Shown here piece by piece: positions 16,541 through 24,186 of a stretch of DNA of 41,207 bases (the first letter of the stretch is position 1; each line of letters begins with the position of its first letter). The stretch lies in assembly GCA_023268965.1 (NCBI GenBank), contig JALRJE010000045.1, positions 1-41,207 of the forward strand, in the 5' to 3' direction. The translations under genes were made by a program, and so were the position numbers. The notes beneath the pieces are model-generated. The model was not told where the DNA came from. It saw only the letters and a list, made by a program, of their open reading frames with translations, and ran no database searches. This DNA comes from Crocinitomicaceae bacterium. GTDB lineage: Bacteria > Bacteroidota > Bacteroidia > Flavobacteriales_D > Crocinitomicaceae.

Positions 16541-17248
16541 TTATTGTTTGGTGTAGGTAGCTACACAAGTTCCGGATCCGCCGATAATTGGAGTTGTATT
16601 GTCGTATGTATAGGTGATAGTAATCGTGTTTGCTTGGTCATTGATTGTGCCGACGCCGGAAAAAGTTACTTGACCAAATGTAAAGTCTATAGTTTGTATT
16701 GGGATATTGATATTGCTTCCGTTGACTGTGGCGTTAGCTGTTCCACCCACAATATTGAATAGGTTATCAATGAGGATGTCGTTGGTTCCTGCGGTTCCTG
16801 TGGCAAAAACTGGGGTCTGGGCAAGCGGAAATGAATTACCACAATCGCTAGAGACATTCCAATCAACTAGCCAGTTGGCCATTCCAATAAGTACATTTAC
16901 TGTTCTTGTAGCTGTAGCTGTTCCGTTATCATTAGTAGCGGTATAGGTTACTGTGTAGGTGCCTTTGGTCGTGGCATCTACTTGGCTGCTTGTATTTACG
17001 GTTACTGTAGAACCGTCTTTATTGGTAGCCGTTGCCCCCGCATCGGTGTAGGCATCGCCTACATTGATATTTTCTGGATTGTTTCCATTAACGGTAATGT
17101 TGGGTGCGTACTTGCAAGTACCGTCGTCTTTTTTTGCCTCAGCGTTGTAGTTGACAGCGTCTTGGTCTAGACAGCCTTTTTTCTTACAGCTGGTTGTTGT
17201 ACCGATGAGTAAAGCAGATAATGCAAAGAGTGGAAGATAAGTTTTCAT
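16541..17248 (-). CDS. Lipoprotein with DUF5011-type Ig-like domain
   Basis: ATG 17248 was chosen because it begins a lipoprotein signal (MKTYLPLFALSALLIGTTTS with Cys21 next); the frame upstream is open but has no sensible start. The mature 235-residue precursor product begins with the short Cys module KKKGCLDQDAVNYN...DDGTCKY, frequent in Bacteroidota surface proteins. An Ig-like repeat follows (INVGDAYTDAGATATNKDG, KGTYTVTYTATNDNG, residues ~55-125), and then a ~100-residue beta-rich C-terminal domain. It is probably anchored in the outer membrane, possibly facing outwards. The function is unknown. It stands alone between two terminators. Confidence 0.75.
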   Translation of the reverse strand: MKTYLPLFALSALLIGTTTSCKKKGCLDQDAVNYNAEAKKDDGTCKYAPNITVNGNNPENINVGDAYTDAGATATNKDGSTVTVNTSSQVDATTKGTYTVTYTATNDNGTATATRTVNVLIGMANWLVDWNVSSDCGNSFPLAQTPVFATGTAGTNDILIDNLFNIVGGTANATVNGSNINIPIQTIDFTFGQVTFSGVGTINDQANTITITYTYDNTTPIIGGSGTCVATYTKQ

Positions 17249-17326
17249 AGTTTGTTTAATTTGAGTTTCGAAGATAAAAAACAAAATTGTAAATAAAAAC
17301 GAAGGGTCTGGTAAATTATTGCAACC

Positions 17327-17358
17327 AAAAAAAAACGGCGCTCCAAAAGAGCGCCGCT
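17327..17358 (-). terminator. Rho-independent terminator of recA
   Basis: On the minus strand GCGGCGCTC pairs with GAGCGCCG around TTTTG, followed by a run of nine T. It lies 20 nt after the recA stop codon and is a very strong match. Confidence 0.9.
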
Positions 17359-17377
17359 TCCCAACCAAACGATAGGT

Positions 17378-18406
17378 TTAATCTTGTAACACTTCCGCTT
17401 GACCCGTAGGTGTTACAAGTGCATTTTTAATTTTTGCTTCTAGTTCTTCCATCAGTTCAGGGTTGTCGAGAATGAGTGCTTTAATGGCATCGCGTCCTTG
17501 ACCTAATTTGGTCTCTCCGTAAGAAAACCAAGAACCACTTTTTTTGAGAATATTGAGGTCTACGCCTAGGTCAATTATTTCACCAACCTTAGAAATGCCC
17601 TCGCCGTACATGATATCGAATTCAGCTTTTCTAAACGGTGGAGCTACTTTATTTTTGACAACTTTTACTTTAACGCGATTACCAATAATTTCCTCGCCAT
17701 CTTTTAATTGCGCTGCTCTGCGGATATCGAGTCGGATGGAAGAGTAAAATTTGAGTGCATTACCACCGGTAGTTGTTTCTGGATTTCCGAACATGACGCC
17801 GATTTTGTCTCTGAGTTGGTTGATGAAAATGCAACAACAGCCAGCTTTGTTGATAGAGCCTGTTAATTTTCTGAGGGCTTTAGACATCAGACGCGCTTGA
17901 AGGCCCATTTGAGAGTCACCCATTTCGCCTTCGATTTCGGCTTTTGGTGTGAGCGCCGCAACAGAGTCAATGACAATGAGGTCAATGGCACCTGAACGGA
18001 TGAGGTTGTCGGCAATTTCTAGCGCTTGTTCTCCGTTGTCCGGTTGTGAGATTAAAAGATTGGCTATATCTACGCCTAGTTTTTGTGCATAGAACTGATC
18101 AAAAGCGTGTTCAGCATCGATGAAGGCTGCAATGCCTCCTTGTTTTTGAACCTCGGCAATGGCATGTATTGCAAGTGTGGTTTTACCCGATGATTCAGGG
18201 CCGTAGATTTCAACTACGCGGCCTTTCGGGTAGCCATTGATGCCCAATGCCAAGTCAAGGGTTAAGGAACCTGTAGGGATCACTTCTACTTGTTCAACAG
18301 GAGCGTCGCCAAGTTTCATAACAGCACCTTTTCCAAAGGTTTTGTCAAGCTTTTCCATGGTCAGTTGGAGCGCTTTAAGTTTTTCTAAATTTTGTTCTTT
18401 TGCCAT
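17378..18406 (-). CDS. recA: Recombinase RecA
   Basis: A 342-residue protein of usual RecA length. It has the N-terminal [13 protein letters not shown], Walker A GPESSGKT (69-76), the FIDAEHAFD segment, Walker [22 protein letters not shown], the L2 loop with [22 protein letters not shown], and a short C-terminal tail. It forms the filament on single-stranded DNA for homologous recombination and for co-cleavage of LexA-type repressors. It is monocistronic with a strong terminator. No LexA box was recognised upstream. A near-consensus -7 box (CAACTTTG on the minus strand, 18448-18455) would give a leader of about 37 nt. Confidence 0.98.
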   Translation of the reverse strand: MAKEQNLEKLKALQLTMEKLDKTFGKGAVMKLGDAPVEQVEVIPTGSLTLDLALGINGYPKGRVVEIYGPESSGKTTLAIHAIAEVQKQGGIAAFIDAEHAFDQFYAQKLGVDIANLLISQPDNGEQALEIADNLIRSGAIDLIVIDSVAALTPKAEIEGEMGDSQMGLQARLMSKALRKLTGSINKAGCCCIFINQLRDKIGVMFGNPETTTGGNALKFYSSIRLDIRRAAQLKDGEEIIGNRVKVKVVKNKVAPPFRKAEFDIMYGEGISKVGEIIDLGVDLNILKKSGSWFSYGETKLGQGRDAIKALILDNPELMEELEAKIKNALVTPTGQAEVLQD

Positions 18407-18487
18407 ATCGTTTGTTGTTGTGAGCGGGGCTCGGTGAATAATTTTTACAAAGTTGCAAGATGAAGTACGTAAACTACTTACGTTCTA

Positions 18488-18946
18488 TTAAAAACAAGCC
18501 AAAACTTCGTTGGCGTGGTCTTTTGTGTTCGGTTTTTCAATGACCTTAATAAGCGTGTGAGTTTGGTCAAAGATAAAAGTCATGCGATGGATACCCTCGT
18601 ATTCACGACCCATAAATTTTTTTGGACCCCAAACACCAAATTCTTGAATGATGGTTTTGTCGGTGTCGGATATAAGTGGAAAGTTCAGCTGGTATTTGTT
18701 TACAAATTTGGTGTGAGCAGCTACGCTGTCTGCGCTTATACCAATTACCTGCACCTGAGCGGAAAGCAAAGCTTCTTGGCCGTCGCGGATACTGCAGGCC
18801 TGTGCTGTGCAGCCAGGGGTGTCGTCTTTGGGATAAAAGTAAATGACAAGATTTTTACCAGCAAAGTCTGTACTGCTGATTGCTGAGCCGTTTTGGTCGA
18901 TGCCTGTAAAGGCAGGAAGCTTGCTTCCGAGAGTTAGTGTTGCCAT
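18488..18946 (-). CDS. bcp: Thioredoxin-dependent peroxiredoxin (Bcp/PrxQ type)
   Basis: A 152-residue peroxiredoxin with the peroxidatic motif YPKDDTPGCTAQACS. The peroxidatic Cys46 is followed five residues later by Cys51, the spacing of PrxQ enzymes that form an intramolecular disulfide. Conserved downstream segments include ISADS, YQLNFPLISDTDK and the Arg in IHRMTFIFD. It reduces hydrogen peroxide and organic hydroperoxides in the cytoplasm with electrons from thioredoxin; a thioredoxin gene lies 2 kb away. It has its own promoter. Confidence 0.95.
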   Translation of the reverse strand: MATLTLGSKLPAFTGIDQNGSAISSTDFAGKNLVIYFYPKDDTPGCTAQACSIRDGQEALLSAQVQVIGISADSVAAHTKFVNKYQLNFPLISDTDKTIIQEFGVWGPKKFMGREYEGIHRMTFIFDQTHTLIKVIEKPNTKDHANEVLACF

Positions 18947-18986
18947 AATGTTTAAAAAATAATCGGTGTTACGATGAAAAACTAAT

Positions 18987-18994
18987 CAAAAGTA
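18987..18994 (-). promoter_or_regulatory. -7 promoter box TACTTTTG for the peroxiredoxin gene
   Basis: An exact TAnnTTTG match on the minus strand with TTTG 18 nt upstream. The predicted leader is about 36 nt to the ATG at 18946. Confidence 0.65.
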
Positions 18995-19036
18995 AAAACT
19001 ATTCACCAATTACAAAACATCATTCGCAAAAAAGTT

Positions 19037-19432
19037 TTAGTCTCGTCCGTATTTTAACAGACGAATGAGTAATACACACCAGGAAATGATACTTATTGCC
19101 CCGCCGATAGGGGTAATTGGTCCTAAAAAGTTAAATGCATTTTCATTACTAAAGTGACGCCCCAATACCAATCCGTAGATCGAAAAACAAAACAAGAACA
19201 TTCCGATGAGCATGGCCCACAATATATTTTTGATAGAATGTCCAAAACGATCTGCGTTCAAGGCAAGTAAAAGCACGCCCATGGATAAAAAGCCTTGGTA
19301 ACGCACGCCCACTTCGAAGGTCTGAAGCGCAGAGGGCTCGAGTATTTCTTTCAAAGCATGTGCTCCAAAGGCCCCAAAAATGACAGAAAGCTTAATAAAT
19401 AACGCAGAAAAGAAGGCAGTTTGTTTTTCCAT
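19037..19432 (-). CDS. DUF423 family small membrane protein
   Basis: The ATG at 19432 (MEKQTAFFSALFIKLSVIFG) gives 131 residues; the open frame continues 48 nt upstream without a convincing start. It has four hydrophobic helices. The signature AFGAHALKE, the Tyr-rich VRYQGFLSMGVLLLAL, and LGPITPIGGAISIISW close to the end are typical of the DUF423/YgdD family. Members are inner-membrane proteins of unknown function. It is divergent from the lipoprotein gene at 19479, with 46 nt between the starts. Confidence 0.88.
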   Translation of the reverse strand: MEKQTAFFSALFIKLSVIFGAFGAHALKEILEPSALQTFEVGVRYQGFLSMGVLLLALNADRFGHSIKNILWAMLIGMFLFCFSIYGLVLGRHFSNENAFNFLGPITPIGGAISIISWCVLLIRLLKYGRD

Positions 19433-19466
19433 ACTGCGAAATTGTAAAAAAAAGACAAACCAAGTG

Positions 19467-19474
19467 TATCTTTG
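19467..19474 (+). promoter_or_regulatory. -7 promoter box TATCTTTG, 4 nt before a start codon
   Basis: An exact TAnnTTTG match followed by TATC and the ATG at 19479. A TTG lies 22 nt upstream as a -33 element. It would start the lipoprotein-mrp-nifU-rlmH-menC operon with a leaderless mRNA. Confidence 0.65.
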
Positions 19475-19478
19475 TATC

Positions 19479-20009
19479 ATGCAAATGGTCTTTGTACTGC
19501 TTACTTTTTTGTTCCTGAGCTCCTGCGTTCCGGATCAACCAACCGATTTTGATTACGTACAATACAAGCCCTTCGACCTCTCACCCTACGATTTGTCGGT
19601 CCAAATAATGCTCCCGAATGCAAGTTCGGGAATCGGAACTTCTGTAAAGCCTCAGGTAGATTTTGAACCAGGTGGGTATAAATGGAAGCTCCAAGTCGGA
19701 AGAAATTTTAGTTTATTCATAGAAGATTACGGAGACTACGCTTTTAGATTTGCTGAATTCAAACGCAAATTACTCAAGCCAAATCCATTTTTTGAAATTG
19801 AAGTAGTGAAGCAGTCCGATGACATACTCATTTACCAAAGAAAGGTGAAAGGAGAATACGTGGCTCAAAAAAATGCGCGTTTTTATATTTACAGTGTCAA
19901 ACGCCTTCACAATAATTACTACGAAATCATGAACCGTGAACAAGGAGACACCAAAAGGGTTATTGATTTCATGTATCACACCATCCAATCTATCAAAGCG
20001 CAAAAATGA
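19479..20009 (+). CDS. Lipoprotein of unknown function, first gene of the mrp operon
   Basis: The ATG at 19479 was chosen because it starts a lipoprotein signal (MQMVFVLLTFLFLSS with Cys16 next) and sits 4 nt after a good -7 box. The frame is open further upstream but has no lipoprotein signal there. The 176-residue protein has no domain that I recognise. It is rich in Tyr/Phe, with beta-like segments such as YKWKLQVGRNFSLFIEDYGDYAFRF. Its stop overlaps the start of the mrp gene (ATGA), so it is translationally coupled to an Fe-S assembly protein, an odd partner for an envelope lipoprotein. Confidence 0.7.
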   Translation: MQMVFVLLTFLFLSSCVPDQPTDFDYVQYKPFDLSPYDLSVQIMLPNASSGIGTSVKPQVDFEPGGYKWKLQVGRNFSLFIEDYGDYAFRFAEFKRKLLKPNPFFEIEVVKQSDDILIYQRKVKGEYVAQKNARFYIYSVKRLHNNYYEIMNREQGDTKRVIDFMYHTIQSIKAQK

Positions 20010-21088
20010 ATATAAATAGAGAAGAAGTACTCGATGTTTTAGGAAAAATAATAGAGCCCGATCTCAAAAACGATTTGGTCAGTTTAAATCTAATTGAGCA
20101 GCTTACTATAGATGAGGCTGGTATTGCAATTAGCGTAAAAATATCGAATCCAGCATTGCACGCAAGAAAGCGCATGCAAGAAGCCATCGAATTTAATTTA
20201 AAGCGCGTTTTTGGTCAAGCTATTCAAATCAGTTGTCAAATTCAAGGTTTAGATGCTGAAAGTAGAACTGCTCGTAGGAAAATATTGCCAGATGTCAAGC
20301 ATATCATTGCCATTGCATCAGGAAAGGGTGGGGTAGGAAAATCAACCATTACTGCTAATTTAGCAGGAGGCTTGGCGAAGAAAGGATTTCGTGTCGGAAT
20401 TGTCGACGCAGATATTCACGGCCCATCGATGCCCACCATGTTCGATCTCGTTGGAGAGCGCCCAAAAATGACCGATGTCAATGGCCAGTCTCTCATTGCG
20501 CCTATCGAATCAAACGGCATTAAAATCCTTTCTATCGGATTTTTTACCAGCCAAGACGACGCCGTTGTTTGGCGCGGGCCAATGGCCTCAAAGGCACTCA
20601 CGCAATTGTTTACCGATGCACATTGGGGCGAGCTCGACTTTTTGCTCATTGACCTCCCGCCAGGAACCAGCGATATCCATCTTTCTTTAATGCAAACCGT
20701 ACCGCTAGACGGGGTGGTTATTGTAAGCACCCCGCAAGAGGTGGCTTTAGCCGATGCACGTCGGGGTATTCAAATGTTTAGACTTGACGCTTTTAAAGTT
20801 CCAATCTTAGGTATCGTTGAAAACATGGCTTATTTTACACCGGCTGAACTACCAAACAACAAGTATTACATTTTTGGACGCGATGGTGCCAAGAATTTAG
20901 CACAAGGCATGAACGTTCCGTTTTTGGGTAGTATTCCGCTCGTTCAAGGTGTTTGTGAGGCAGGAGACGCAGGCAAACCAGCTGTTTTTCAGCAAAATAA
21001 TCCTACAACCCAAGCATTTGACGATTTAGTTCATAACTTTGAAACTGAATTGAATGCAATTATAGCAACGCCCAAACATCAAGCATGA
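20006..21088 (+). CDS. Mrp/ApbC-type P-loop ATPase for Fe-S cluster handling
   Basis: A 360-residue protein. An N-terminal MIP18/DUF59-like domain (~1-85) is followed by the MinD/Mrp P-loop domain with the deviant Walker A GKGGVGKST (106-114), GIVDADIHGPSMPTM, LLIDLPPGTSDIHLSL and STPQEVALADARRGI. Members carry and transfer Fe-S clusters in the cytoplasm. The CxxC pair that binds the bridging cluster in many Mrp/Nbp35 proteins is absent: the equivalent region reads ENMAYFTPAELPNNKYYIFG. This appears usual for the Bacteroidota version, but is stated from memory. It overlaps both neighbours by 4 nt (ATGA). The NifU-like gene that follows supports the Fe-S role. Confidence 0.93.
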   Translation: MNINREEVLDVLGKIIEPDLKNDLVSLNLIEQLTIDEAGIAISVKISNPALHARKRMQEAIEFNLKRVFGQAIQISCQIQGLDAESRTARRKILPDVKHIIAIASGKGGVGKSTITANLAGGLAKKGFRVGIVDADIHGPSMPTMFDLVGERPKMTDVNGQSLIAPIESNGIKILSIGFFTSQDDAVVWRGPMASKALTQLFTDAHWGELDFLLIDLPPGTSDIHLSLMQTVPLDGVVIVSTPQEVALADARRGIQMFRLDAFKVPILGIVENMAYFTPAELPNNKYYIFGRDGAKNLAQGMNVPFLGSIPLVQGVCEAGDAGKPAVFQQNNPTTQAFDDLVHNFETELNAIIATPKHQA

Positions 21089-21327
21089 TAACCAACAAAG
21101 AAGCGCTTCGCAGTAAGGTCCTCGACGCTCTCGATCAACTCCGTCCCTTTTTACATGCCGATGGCGGAGACATGGAGCTCATCGATATTACCGACGACGC
21201 CATTGTCCAGGTTCGAATGCTCGGATCTTGCAGCGATTGCTCGATGTCTCAAATGACCATAAAAGGGGGGCTTGAAGAAGCGCTCAAAATGGCAGCGCCA
21301 GAACTAAGAGGTGTAGAAGCAGTTTAA
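21085..21327 (+). CDS. NifU-like C-terminal domain Fe-S scaffold protein
   Basis: An 80-residue stand-alone NifU C-terminal domain: RPFLHADGGDMELIDI, then VQVRMLGSCSDCSMSQMTIK with the cluster-binding CxxC (Cys49, Cys52), and the final GLEEALK helix. It acts as a scaffold or carrier for Fe-S clusters in the cytoplasm. The ATG overlaps the mrp stop (ATGA), so the two are made together and probably act together. Confidence 0.93.
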   Translation: MITNKEALRSKVLDALDQLRPFLHADGGDMELIDITDDAIVQVRMLGSCSDCSMSQMTIKGGLEEALKMAAPELRGVEAV

Positions 21328-21331
21328 GCTC

Positions 21332-21805
21332 ATGAAAGTCCGCTTTATTGTTGTTGGTAAAACAGCTTTTGACGACCTCAAACAAGGCGAACATCGCTAC
21401 CAACAACGTTTGGCTCATTACTGTAGTTACGAGCGGCTAGATCTTCCCGACATTAAAAATCCAAAGGCTTTAAGTCAGGCACAAATCAAAGAAAAAGAGG
21501 GCGCTCAAATTTTAGCAAAAATTACCCCGACAGACTTTGTCATTTTACTCGATGAGAACGGTCAACAATTCAGCTCAGTAGATTTTGCAAATTGGATAAC
21601 ACAAAAGCAATTGCAACACAATGGGTCTTTTGTATTTGTTATTGGCGGCGCATATGGCTTTAGTCAGGCTGTATATGAGCGCGCACAATTCAAACAATCA
21701 TTGTCAAAAATGACTTTTTCACACCAAATGGTGCGCATGATTTTCCTAGAGCAGTTGTATCGGGCATTTAGTATAATAAAAGGCGAACCCTACCACCATG
21801 CCTGA
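21332..21805 (+). CDS. rlmH: 23S rRNA (pseudouridine1915-N3)-methyltransferase RlmH
   Basis: A 157-residue SPOUT methyltransferase of typical RlmH length. It carries the SAM-binding knot (VFVIGGAYGFS, residues ~101-111), LLDENGQQFSS and the C-terminal HQMVRMIFLEQLYRAFSIIKGEPYHH signature. It methylates pseudouridine 1915 in helix 69 of 23S rRNA on assembled ribosomes. It starts 4 nt after the NifU-like gene and overlaps the menC gene by 8 nt. Confidence 0.97.
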   Translation: MKVRFIVVGKTAFDDLKQGEHRYQQRLAHYCSYERLDLPDIKNPKALSQAQIKEKEGAQILAKITPTDFVILLDENGQQFSSVDFANWITQKQLQHNGSFVFVIGGAYGFSQAVYERAQFKQSLSKMTFSHQMVRMIFLEQLYRAFSIIKGEPYHHA

Positions 21806-22874
21806 GCACTTGACTTTACACGAACTCGTTTTTAAAAAACCAGCCGGCACGAGCCGCGGAATTCTCTATACCAAACCATCTTGGATTTATGAGTATGTTT
21901 TACCCAACGGCAAAATAGCGAAAACTGAATTTCCGATTATTCCTGGGTTATCTCCTGAATTTCAAAACCACGAACAATATGAAAAGGCGCTAAAGATTTT
22001 CATCGCTGAAGCCCAACCTCATTTTGAAAGTTGGTCCCAATCTGATTTTTTTTCCAATCATCTGTTTCAGAATTTCATCGAAAAATGGCAGGCGTATCCT
22101 TCTTTTATTTTTGGTCTTGAGATCTTAATTTGGAGTATACAGGCCAATGGTCATCCGGTCTTATTAATGAATTCTTTTACGCGTGGACAATTGCGCATAC
22201 CAATCAACGGCTTGGTCTGGATGGGTAACTTGGCCGATATGCGCGCCCAAGCAAACGAAAAAATCGCTGCAGGTTTTAAAGTAGTTAAGCTTAAAATTGG
22301 CGCTTTGGATTGGCACGAGGAGTTGCTTTTGCTCAAAGAATTACGCGCACATGCTGCCCATGAAGATCTCACCATCCGAGTCGACGCAAATGGCGCCTTT
22401 TCTTTAGTGCAAGTTGCTGAGGTGCTCGAAGAATTAGCAACACTACAAGTGCATAGTATTGAACAACCAATAGCAGCAGGTCAAACTGAAAAGCTTGCTG
22501 CCCTTTGCTTGGCCTCACCCTTGCCAATAGCTCTAGACGAAGAATTAATTGGCATTGTTTCTCGTATTGAAAAAATAGCACTACTCGAGAAAGTAAAGCC
22601 ACAGTACATCATTCTCAAGCCAAGTTTACATGGCGGTTTTTCAGGGGTGAAAGAATGGATTTTACTCGCTGAGGAAAGAAAAATTGGTTGGTGGCTCACG
22701 AGTGCGCTAGAGAGCGCGATTGGCCTAAACGCAATTGTACAGTTTGGCGCAAGTTATGCTCCAAAACTTGCACAAGGGTTTGGAACAGGTGGTTTATTCA
22801 CCAATAATTTTTCATCTCATTTAGCGATTGACAAAGGCCACATTTATTGGCTCAACGACTCAGACAAGAACTGA
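21798..22874 (+). CDS. menC: o-Succinylbenzoate synthase (enolase superfamily)
   Basis: A 358-residue enolase-superfamily enzyme with the catalytic pattern of o-succinylbenzoate synthase: the Lys pair in VVKLKIG (Lys164, Lys166), metal ligands Asp196 (RVDANG), Glu222 (SIEQP) and Asp247 (ALDEE), and the opposite catalytic Lys274 (IILKPS). It dehydrates SHCHC to o-succinylbenzoate in menaquinone synthesis, the usual quinone of Bacteroidota. No other men genes are present in the window. It overlaps rlmH at its start and the convergent transglycosylase gene by 23 nt at its end. Confidence 0.88.
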   Translation: MPEHLTLHELVFKKPAGTSRGILYTKPSWIYEYVLPNGKIAKTEFPIIPGLSPEFQNHEQYEKALKIFIAEAQPHFESWSQSDFFSNHLFQNFIEKWQAYPSFIFGLEILIWSIQANGHPVLLMNSFTRGQLRIPINGLVWMGNLADMRAQANEKIAAGFKVVKLKIGALDWHEELLLLKELRAHAAHEDLTIRVDANGAFSLVQVAEVLEELATLQVHSIEQPIAAGQTEKLAALCLASPLPIALDEELIGIVSRIEKIALLEKVKPQYIILKPSLHGGFSGVKEWILLAEERKIGWWLTSALESAIGLNAIVQFGASYAPKLAQGFGTGGLFTNNFSSHLAIDKGHIYWLNDSDKN

Positions 22875-23808
22875 TTTCCGTACAATTTTGGTAGACCATA
22901 TCGTGAAGAATGAGCTGTGCTGCTAGTGCTAATTGTGTGTAGTTTTGGGAATTATTGCCAAATCCGGCAGCGCTATTTTGCCACATGGCTTTGATGAGCG
23001 CCTGTGAACCTTCTTTCGGCTGAATTTTATTGACTACAGCAGCTACATTCATTGCGCCAGCATGATATACGTGTAACACGAATAGTCTGAACCATAGGTC
23101 AGTTTCGTTGTAGCTCAGGTTGTGTTGGTTCAAAATACGTTTTGCTTCAGGGATACAAACCCGACTAATGAGCTGCGCTGCACCATAAGCTGAGCGGTCG
23201 AAATCTTTGCGTTCATCTGTGGTATTATTCACAACGAGCCCCATGGATCGGGCAACACCCGGCATCAATTGAAATGCACCATATGCTCCGGTCGATGACT
23301 TGCGCATTTGTGCCGGACTTTCAATCAAAAGAATAGATTGCGCATACCAAGGGTCGACGCCAAAGCGCTCAAATGCCTGAACGCCATTGGCTAGGCTTGG
23401 ATAGACCTCAGAAAAACGATAAAAGTCGTTTTTGCCCGTGGTGACATAAATACGGGTATCGCTGGGTAAACCGTAGGCAACCCGAAGTGCCTGGCGTGTG
23501 CTGTCTTTTTGGGCTTCAGTTTGCGCATTCCACTCGCGGTTAGACATTTTATCCAATAACTGTCTTGTGGCAGCCACATTGATCAAGCAAGAATCTGGAG
23601 ACAACAACATTATTTTTTTCCAAAATTGTGCTTGAGGGAGTTGATCCCAGCGGTCTTCAAATAGCGCTTCAGCATGCATGATGGTCTGTACGCCGCTAGA
23701 TTGCGTTACTTTGATTTTATCAGCTTCCCAATTTTCTAAAGGCTGACTATAACAGAATAGGCTAATTGTGCTTAAAAGAGAGAGAGAGAGGAGTTGCTTG
23801 ATTTTCAT
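22852..23808 (-). CDS. Lytic transglycosylase (SLT/MltD-like)
   Basis: A 318-residue exported protein with the signal peptide MKIKQLLSLSLLSTISLFCYSQ. The Slt domain spans ~145-290: the catalytic Glu163 in ILLIESPAQMRKSS, GAYGAFQLMPGVARSMGL, DRSAYGAAQLISRV and HAGAMNVAAVV. It cleaves peptidoglycan glycan strands in the periplasm, forming 1,6-anhydro ends. No LysM repeats follow, unlike many MltD proteins. It ends inside the 3' end of menC on the opposite strand. Confidence 0.85.
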   Translation of the reverse strand: MKIKQLLSLSLLSTISLFCYSQPLENWEADKIKVTQSSGVQTIMHAEALFEDRWDQLPQAQFWKKIMLLSPDSCLINVAATRQLLDKMSNREWNAQTEAQKDSTRQALRVAYGLPSDTRIYVTTGKNDFYRFSEVYPSLANGVQAFERFGVDPWYAQSILLIESPAQMRKSSTGAYGAFQLMPGVARSMGLVVNNTTDERKDFDRSAYGAAQLISRVCIPEAKRILNQHNLSYNETDLWFRLFVLHVYHAGAMNVAAVVNKIQPKEGSQALIKAMWQNSAAGFGNNSQNYTQLALAAQLILHDMVYQNCTEISSCLSR

Positions 23809-23812
23809 TTTC

Positions 23813-23820
23813 TAAAAATA
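23813..23820 (-). promoter_or_regulatory. Possible -7 box TATTTTTA, 4 nt before the transglycosylase start
   Basis: On the minus strand TATTTTTA is followed by GAAA and the ATG at 23808. It matches TAnnTTTG except for the last base. The region is AT-rich, so a chance match is possible. Confidence 0.35.
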
Positions 23821-23886
23821 CCAATAACCCTTTCTTTGAAAAATGTTACAGTAACTAAGTTTACACAACATCCTGTTGAAATTGCG

Positions 23887-23894
23887 TAATTTTG
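23887..23894 (+). promoter_or_regulatory. -7 promoter box TAATTTTG, 4 nt before the yidD start
   Basis: An exact TAnnTTTG match followed by TCTC and the ATG at 23899, predicting a leaderless mRNA. Confidence 0.55.
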
Positions 23895-23898
23895 TCTC

Positions 23899-24186
23899 AT
23901 GCAGGTGCTATACAAGGTTTTGAGTTTTCCATTGATCTTTTTAGTCAAGGTATATAAATGGGTCATTTCCCCACTGTTACCTCCTAGTTGTCGTTACACG
24001 CCAACGTGTTCCACCTACATGATAGAAGCGATAACTATTTGGGGTCCATTTAAAGGAACGTTTCTTGGTCTAAAGCGCATTGCCAGTTGCCACCCTCGAG
24101 GAGGCTTTGGCTACGACCCTGTTCCTAGACCTGATTCGGCAGAGCTCGACGCTGCTTCAACACCCGATAACAATTCAGAAAAGTAG
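23899..24186 (+). CDS. yidD: Membrane protein insertion efficiency factor YidD
   Basis: A 95-residue YidD/DUF37 protein. It has an N-terminal amphipathic/hydrophobic segment ([20 protein letters not shown]) and the family signature [17 protein letters not shown], then [20 protein letters not shown]. It assists YidC-dependent insertion of membrane proteins at the inner membrane. In many bacteria it lies next to rnpA and yidC, but here it stands alone. Its last 62 nt overlap the end of the convergent helicase gene. Confidence 0.95.
   Translation: MQVLYKVLSFPLIFLVKVYKWVISPLLPPSCRYTPTCSTYMIEAITIWGPFKGTFLGLKRIASCHPRGGFGYDPVPRPDSAELDAASTPDNNSEK

Noticed and set aside
17386..17412. TGTAAC followed by CGTA on the plus strand inside the 3' end of recA, similar to the ECF promoter motif
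   Set aside because: The spacer is 14 nt rather than 16, the second element is not CGTCTTA, and it lies within coding sequence antisense to recA with no gene start downstream.
18407..18487. Possible LexA/SOS box upstream of recA
   Set aside because: No paired operator-like palindrome was recognised. Bacteroidota SOS boxes are variable and I could not support a call.
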